A DNA stretch of 64,000 bases from Aquisphaera insulae. GTDB lineage: Bacteria; Planctomycetota; Planctomycetia; Isosphaerales; Isosphaeraceae. The stretch spans positions 1 to 64,000 of the forward strand of contig NZ_JAALJH010000021.1 of the NCBI RefSeq assembly GCF_011064615.1. Direction: 5' to 3'. Below the pieces are notes generated by a model. The model was not told the origin of the DNA. It searched no databases and saw only the letters and a list, made by a program, of their open reading frames with translations. Of the stretch, positions 60,713 through 64,000 are shown one piece after another; within the stretch, counting starts at the first letter, position 1, and every line of letters begins with the position of its first letter. Position numbers and translations under genes: made by a program.

Positions 60713-61921
60713 TCACGACACGGGTTGCAACCTGATGACGGCAAGCCGTTCGGCGGCCGTGCGGAGCCGCGCCGGGGTGGCGGGGTCTCCCGCGAGTTCC
60801 GTCAGCCGCTTGCGGCACCGGGCAAGTTTCTCCTCGGCGACGCGAAGGGCGACCCGGGGCTCGTGCGGCAGCGGGACCAATCGGCCGAGCGTGAAAGACG
60901 GCCCGGCCGTGGCCATTCCGTACTCGGGCCCGGCGGGCATCACCGCCAGAGCCTCTCCCAGGGGCTTGATCACGGTCGTCATCAACTGGAGCGAGGCGGA
61001 CGAGAACGCCCGCAGGACCGGCACGTCGCCGGTCGCGCTGTCGAAGACGTACTGGAGGAGTCGGAGCATCAGCGAATAGACCGAATCGAAGGCGGCGACG
61101 GCCCCAGCGGTGAGCGGATCCGTCACGAGCCGCGCGTTCGGCGCCCCGAGATGGGCCTGCCGCCATACGGTCGGGTTGCCGACGCAGGGCCGCACCGGAT
61201 CGAAGGCGGCATCGTTCTGCTCGGCCCGCAGCGATTCCTCCAAATACTCGCGGCGGATCCGCCGGAAGATGGCATAGTGGCTGTCCGGGGCGTCCGGCCC
61301 GCAACCTTCCCCCTGCGTGACGATCGTCTCGATCGCCTCGCAGGCGGATTTTTGCCCCACCACCCGAATCAGGTCGGGAAAGTCCATGAGCTCCGGCCCG
61401 ACCTGGTGTGCCGGGTTGCCGATGAAGAGCTCGGCCTCGGGACGGGCGAGGATGCCGGCCTGTATGGTCCGATACAACTCGCCGACCGATCGGAAGTCCC
61501 GGGCGGGGTCGTGCGGTGCCGTCGGCAGCGGCGGCAAGTGGGGATTGGTCGGCCGCTCGAAGTCGAGGAACCGATCCAGGGTCGTCAGGCTGAACGGCAG
61601 CGCCTCGAGCGGCAGGTGCAGCGGGTAATAGTCGGACGACTGCGGGAAATTGGGCCGCCCGTACCACGGCACGCCTCCGATGGCCGCTTGCAGATTCCAA
61701 GCGCTGGCCAGGTGGAGCATCTCCTCGGCGGCGACTTGGTGGATCTGGGCCGCCCACAGCCGCACCTTCTGCTGCTGGTCCCACGTCATTCCCCCCTCGG
61801 CCAGGTCCTGCTTCAGCGAGAACGCGGCGTAGAGGTAGGCGCAGGCGAGTCCGTGCTCGAGCTCGCACGCCTCGCTGAGCAGCAGCAACAATTCGGATCG
61901 ATCCGGGGGGGCGGAGCGCAT
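60713..61921 (-). CDS. Ferritin-like protein, VioB/iminophenylpyruvate dimer synthase type
   Basis: A 402-residue protein with a ferritin-like four-helix region. ELEHGLACAYLYAAFSL holds Glu 20 and Glu 22 with His 23, and AAEEMLHLASAWN holds Glu 66, Glu 67 and His 70. The second half-site is TIVTQGEGCGPDAPDSHYAIFRRI. These match the ferritin-like domain shared with VioB, the violacein enzyme that makes an iminophenylpyruvate dimer. It follows the GMC oxidoreductase by 4 bases. A metal-dependent oxidative reaction is likely; the substrate is unknown. Confidence 0.75.
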   Translation of the reverse strand: MRSAPPDRSELLLLLSEACELEHGLACAYLYAAFSLKQDLAEGGMTWDQQQKVRLWAAQIHQVAAEEMLHLASAWNLQAAIGGVPWYGRPNFPQSSDYYPLHLPLEALPFSLTTLDRFLDFERPTNPHLPPLPTAPHDPARDFRSVGELYRTIQAGILARPEAELFIGNPAHQVGPELMDFPDLIRVVGQKSACEAIETIVTQGEGCGPDAPDSHYAIFRRIRREYLEESLRAEQNDAAFDPVRPCVGNPTVWRQAHLGAPNARLVTDPLTAGAVAAFDSVYSLMLRLLQYVFDSATGDVPVLRAFSSASLQLMTTVIKPLGEALAVMPAGPEYGMATAGPSFTLGRLVPLPHEPRVALRVAEEKLARCRKRLTELAGDPATPARLRTAAERLAVIRLQPVS

Positions 61922-61925
61922 GGGG

Positions 61926-63599
61926 TCACACGGATGTCAGATGGAGGTCGGCGGCGATCGCTCGCAGGCTACGGACCGTCAACGCGGCGGCCGTGAGTGT
62001 CGGGTTCGCCGTCCCGCTGGTCGGGAAGACGGCCGAGCCGAGGACGAACAAATTGGGGTGGTCATGGCAACGGCCGTAGGAATCGACGACCGAGTCGGAC
62101 GGGTCGGCCCCCATCCGGCACGTGCCGATGATGTGCCCGGCCCCGCTGAACACATCCCCCTTGGGGAGGAAGTCGATACCCGTCCCCCCGATGTGCCTGA
62201 AGATCCGCTTGCAGACCTTCCTCGCCGCGTCAAACGCCGCCCGATTGTACGGGCTGAGGGCGAACGTCAGGGCCGGACGCGGGATTTCAAGGACATCCCT
62301 CTTGCTGCTCAACTCGACCCGATTGGCCGAGTCCGGCAGCATCTCGGTCGAGAAGCTGAACCGAATCATCCGGGTGAACATGTTGCGCACCTCGTCCCTG
62401 AGGCCGCGGCCGTGTAGTTTGCGGTCCCGGACCAGGTCGAGCAGTCGTTCGTCGGGAGGGGCGTTGCGTCCCCAGCCGTCGTTCCCCAGGGACAACCGAA
62501 ACGCGGCGTGCCGGCGACGGAACGTGCCGTCGCGGAATCGATCGATCCCGGACGTCGTCGGCGGGCCGCGGAACGGGTAGACCGGCTGGGGAGCGTAGCA
62601 GAAGACCGACCCCTGGAGATGGTCCATCAGGTTCCGACCGACCTCGCCGCTGGTCGTGGCCAGTCCGGACAGCAGGAGGATCTTGGCCGACTCGATGGTG
62701 TGGGCGGCCATGACGACGAGCCGGCCGCGTGCCGACCCTGGCTGTACAGTCCGACCGTCCCACCGGAGGTAGTGGACCTCGCCGACTTCGGCCGACCCGT
62801 CGACCCGGTCGATCCGGGTCACGACCGCCCGGTCGCGCAGCTCGGCTCCGGCCTTGATCGCCTTGGCCACGTGGACCGTGGCGTCGTATTTCGCTTGGAT
62901 CGGGCAGATGGGCACGCAGATGGAGTTGCCGGCGCACGCCGGCCGACCGTCGTAAGTGCGGGCGTTGCGGGCCTGCGGCGTGGACATCAACCGCACGGGC
63001 TTGCCGTCGATCCGCAGGCCGATCAACCGCTCGGCGACGACCCGGTCTCCGTACGACGGCCAGATCCGCGACATGGGGAATGGCCGGCTCCGGTGGCCGA
63101 GTTCGGGGGAGTTCCACTCGTCGTGGTCGCCGGCAACTCCGATCCACTCCTCCGCCGTGCAGTAGTCCTCCTCCAGGTCGGCGTAACGGATGGGCCAGTT
63201 GCGGCCAACCCGGTAGCGGTCGTGCAGCTCGAAGTCGGCCGGCAAGAACCGCGGCATGTTGCCCAGGAAATGCCAGGTCGACCCGCCGGCCCTCCGCACA
63301 TACGTGCTCTGGAACCTGACCGTCCCGCGTTGGTCGTAATACGCCCCGTCTGACGTGCCGGCGTGGTTGTCCTCGGTCGGGGCGAAACGTTCGACGTCGG
63401 GATCGGCATACGGCGAGCCCGTCTGCCTGGGCAGCGCGGCGGCGAACCGCCCGACCATCGCCGTGCGATCCGAGTCCGCCGGGCCGGCCTCCAGCATGAG
63501 GACGCGGGCCCCCGCTCGCGCCAGCCGCCAGGCGGCGATCGCGCCACATACGCCGGCACCGATGACAACGACATCATGGGTCACTGCCGGATCATTCAT
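61926..63599 (-). CDS. GMC-family FAD oxidoreductase
   Basis: A 557-residue flavoenzyme of the gluconate/sorbitol dehydrogenase type. The FAD-binding VVVIGAGVCGAIAAWRLARAG opens the protein; RAGGSTWHFLGN, CVPICPIQAKYDA and HTIESAKILLLSG follow. The GMC C-terminal part has AGHIIGTCRMG and GTANPTLTAAAL. No Tat signal is visible, so it is probably cytoplasmic. It follows the small-subunit gene by 6 bases, the arrangement of two-subunit sugar-alcohol or gluconate dehydrogenases. The electron acceptor and the substrate are not known. Confidence 0.85.
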   Translation of the reverse strand: MNDPAVTHDVVVIGAGVCGAIAAWRLARAGARVLMLEAGPADSDRTAMVGRFAAALPRQTGSPYADPDVERFAPTEDNHAGTSDGAYYDQRGTVRFQSTYVRRAGGSTWHFLGNMPRFLPADFELHDRYRVGRNWPIRYADLEEDYCTAEEWIGVAGDHDEWNSPELGHRSRPFPMSRIWPSYGDRVVAERLIGLRIDGKPVRLMSTPQARNARTYDGRPACAGNSICVPICPIQAKYDATVHVAKAIKAGAELRDRAVVTRIDRVDGSAEVGEVHYLRWDGRTVQPGSARGRLVVMAAHTIESAKILLLSGLATTSGEVGRNLMDHLQGSVFCYAPQPVYPFRGPPTTSGIDRFRDGTFRRRHAAFRLSLGNDGWGRNAPPDERLLDLVRDRKLHGRGLRDEVRNMFTRMIRFSFSTEMLPDSANRVELSSKRDVLEIPRPALTFALSPYNRAAFDAARKVCKRIFRHIGGTGIDFLPKGDVFSGAGHIIGTCRMGADPSDSVVDSYGRCHDHPNLFVLGSAVFPTSGTANPTLTAAALTVRSLRAIAADLHLTSV

Positions 63600-63605
63600 G
63601 ATCGC

Positions 63606-64000
63606 TCAGTTGTCGGGGGGATAGGTCCAGTGTCCGAAGTAGCCGCCCGAGAGCCCCGGCGGATGGGCGCTGATGACGTCCCAGAAAAGGCCCGAGAAGT
63701 AGTGCTCGGGGCGACCGCCCGCCGGCCGCTGCCCGCGAATCTCGCCGAGATACCAGAGCAGGATGACGACCTGAGCCGTCTGCTGGAACCGGGGGACATT
63801 CATGATCCGGGCCGTGATGGCGGCGCCGGCGCCGCCCTCTGCGGCCACGATGGCGTCGAATTCGTCGAGCAGGTCCGGCAGGTTCGCCCCCTCCGGCGCG
63901 GCCTCGATGCGTCCGAGGTATTCCTCAGCCAGGGCCCGGTCCAGCGGTGCGAACCCGGTGAGTGCCTCGGACAGGCAGAGGAACCGATCCACTGGCGTCA
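63606..64000 (-). CDS. Dehydrogenase small subunit (PF12318-like), start probably outside the window
   Basis: At least 128 residues. RFLCLSEALTGFAPLDRALAEEYLGRI is the typical opening of sorbitol/gluconate dehydrogenase small subunits, VVILLWYLGEIRG lies in the middle, and the protein ends with FWDVISAHPPGLSGGYFGHW. A GTG at 63992 is possible, but the frame stays open to the right edge, so the true start may lie beyond 64000. It precedes the GMC oxidoreductase and probably forms a complex with it. A Tat signal, if any, would lie outside the window. Confidence 0.7.
   Translation of the reverse strand, partial: TPVDRFLCLSEALTGFAPLDRALAEEYLGRIEAAPEGANLPDLLDEFDAIVAAEGGAGAAITARIMNVPRFQQTAQVVILLWYLGEIRGQRPAGGRPEHYFSGLFWDVISAHPPGLSGGYFGHWTYPPDN

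Noticed and set aside
58607..61996. Open frame of 1129 codons on the plus strand, opposite the trypsin-PLD and ferritin-like genes
   Set aside because: It is a shadow of those genes, with heavy Arg/Gly/Asp content and no motif.
1..64000. CRISPR arrays, tRNA, rRNA and complete insertion sequences
   Set aside because: No regularly spaced repeats, cloverleaf-like stems with a TTCGA loop, conserved rRNA blocks or transposase genes with terminal repeats were seen on reading both strands. A covariance-model search would be decisive.

Overview
The window is high-GC DNA from a bacterium that looks like a planctomycete, most likely of the Isosphaeraceae (Singulisphaera, Aquisphaera or Paludisphaera type). 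The signs are a DUF1559 prepilin-like protein, an ECF sigma factor next to a giant Ser/Thr kinase with a DWG motif, LExRxxLSA-type leaders on large secreted proteins, a BlaI/M56 pair with a huge carboxypeptidase-regulatory-like tail, and a GxGYxYP-family protein. No rRNA, tRNA or CRISPR array was seen. This placement is inference from gene content, since no search could be run.

Layout. 1-518: 5' end of a secreted beta-repeat protein (minus). 965-5676: ECF sigma factor overlapping a Ser/Thr kinase with a formylglycine-generating-enzyme-like C-terminus. 6019-12672: a PspA-like protein, then an ABC importer (substrate-binding protein fused to an OmpA domain, permease, ATPase) and a membrane coiled-coil protein. 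12710-16105: a BON-like small protein, a DUF2239 gene with a strong promoter overlapped by a long dyad, a peroxiredoxin-Ser/Thr kinase fusion and a HAD phosphatase. 16117-20606 (minus): nucleoside salvage, with upp, pyrimidine nucleoside phosphorylase, a CNT nucleoside transporter and purine nucleoside phosphorylase. 20929-24546: two secreted carbohydrate-related proteins. 24592-31987 (minus): a metallo-beta-lactamase-fold protein, then a BlaI repressor, an M56 sensor-peptidase/redoxin giant, a DUF1559 protein and a LolA-like protein behind one promoter with two dyads. 32133-38380: a glycosyltransferase, a ROK kinase, an FtsH-like protease and a histidine kinase with a possible heme motif. 38381-40140: a quiet region with an integrase relic and a small membrane protein. 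40141-51524: DinB, alpha-galactosidase, GxGYxYP protein, a three-part sedolisin and a large lipoprotein.

51583-64000 is the most interesting part. At least seven genes on the minus strand are separated by only 4-34 bases. In transcription order they encode a dehydrogenase small subunit, a GMC oxidoreductase, a ferritin-like (VioB-type) protein, a trypsin-phospholipase D fusion, a second trypsin, a third trypsin with an EAD-like N-terminus and a P-loop, and a STAND-type NTPase. The three trypsins keep complete triads and none of the seven complete or nearly complete proteins shows a signal peptide. This resembles a STAND/protease conflict or programmed-death system coupled to a redox module. 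The particular combination may be undescribed.

Working together: the window is rich in signalling proteins (two Ser/Thr kinases, a histidine kinase, an ECF sigma factor, BlaI/M56) and in fusions that join a sensor or catalytic domain to a signalling one. Start codons were chosen mostly by Shine-Dalgarno spacing and family length. Domain assignments come from reading motifs by eye.
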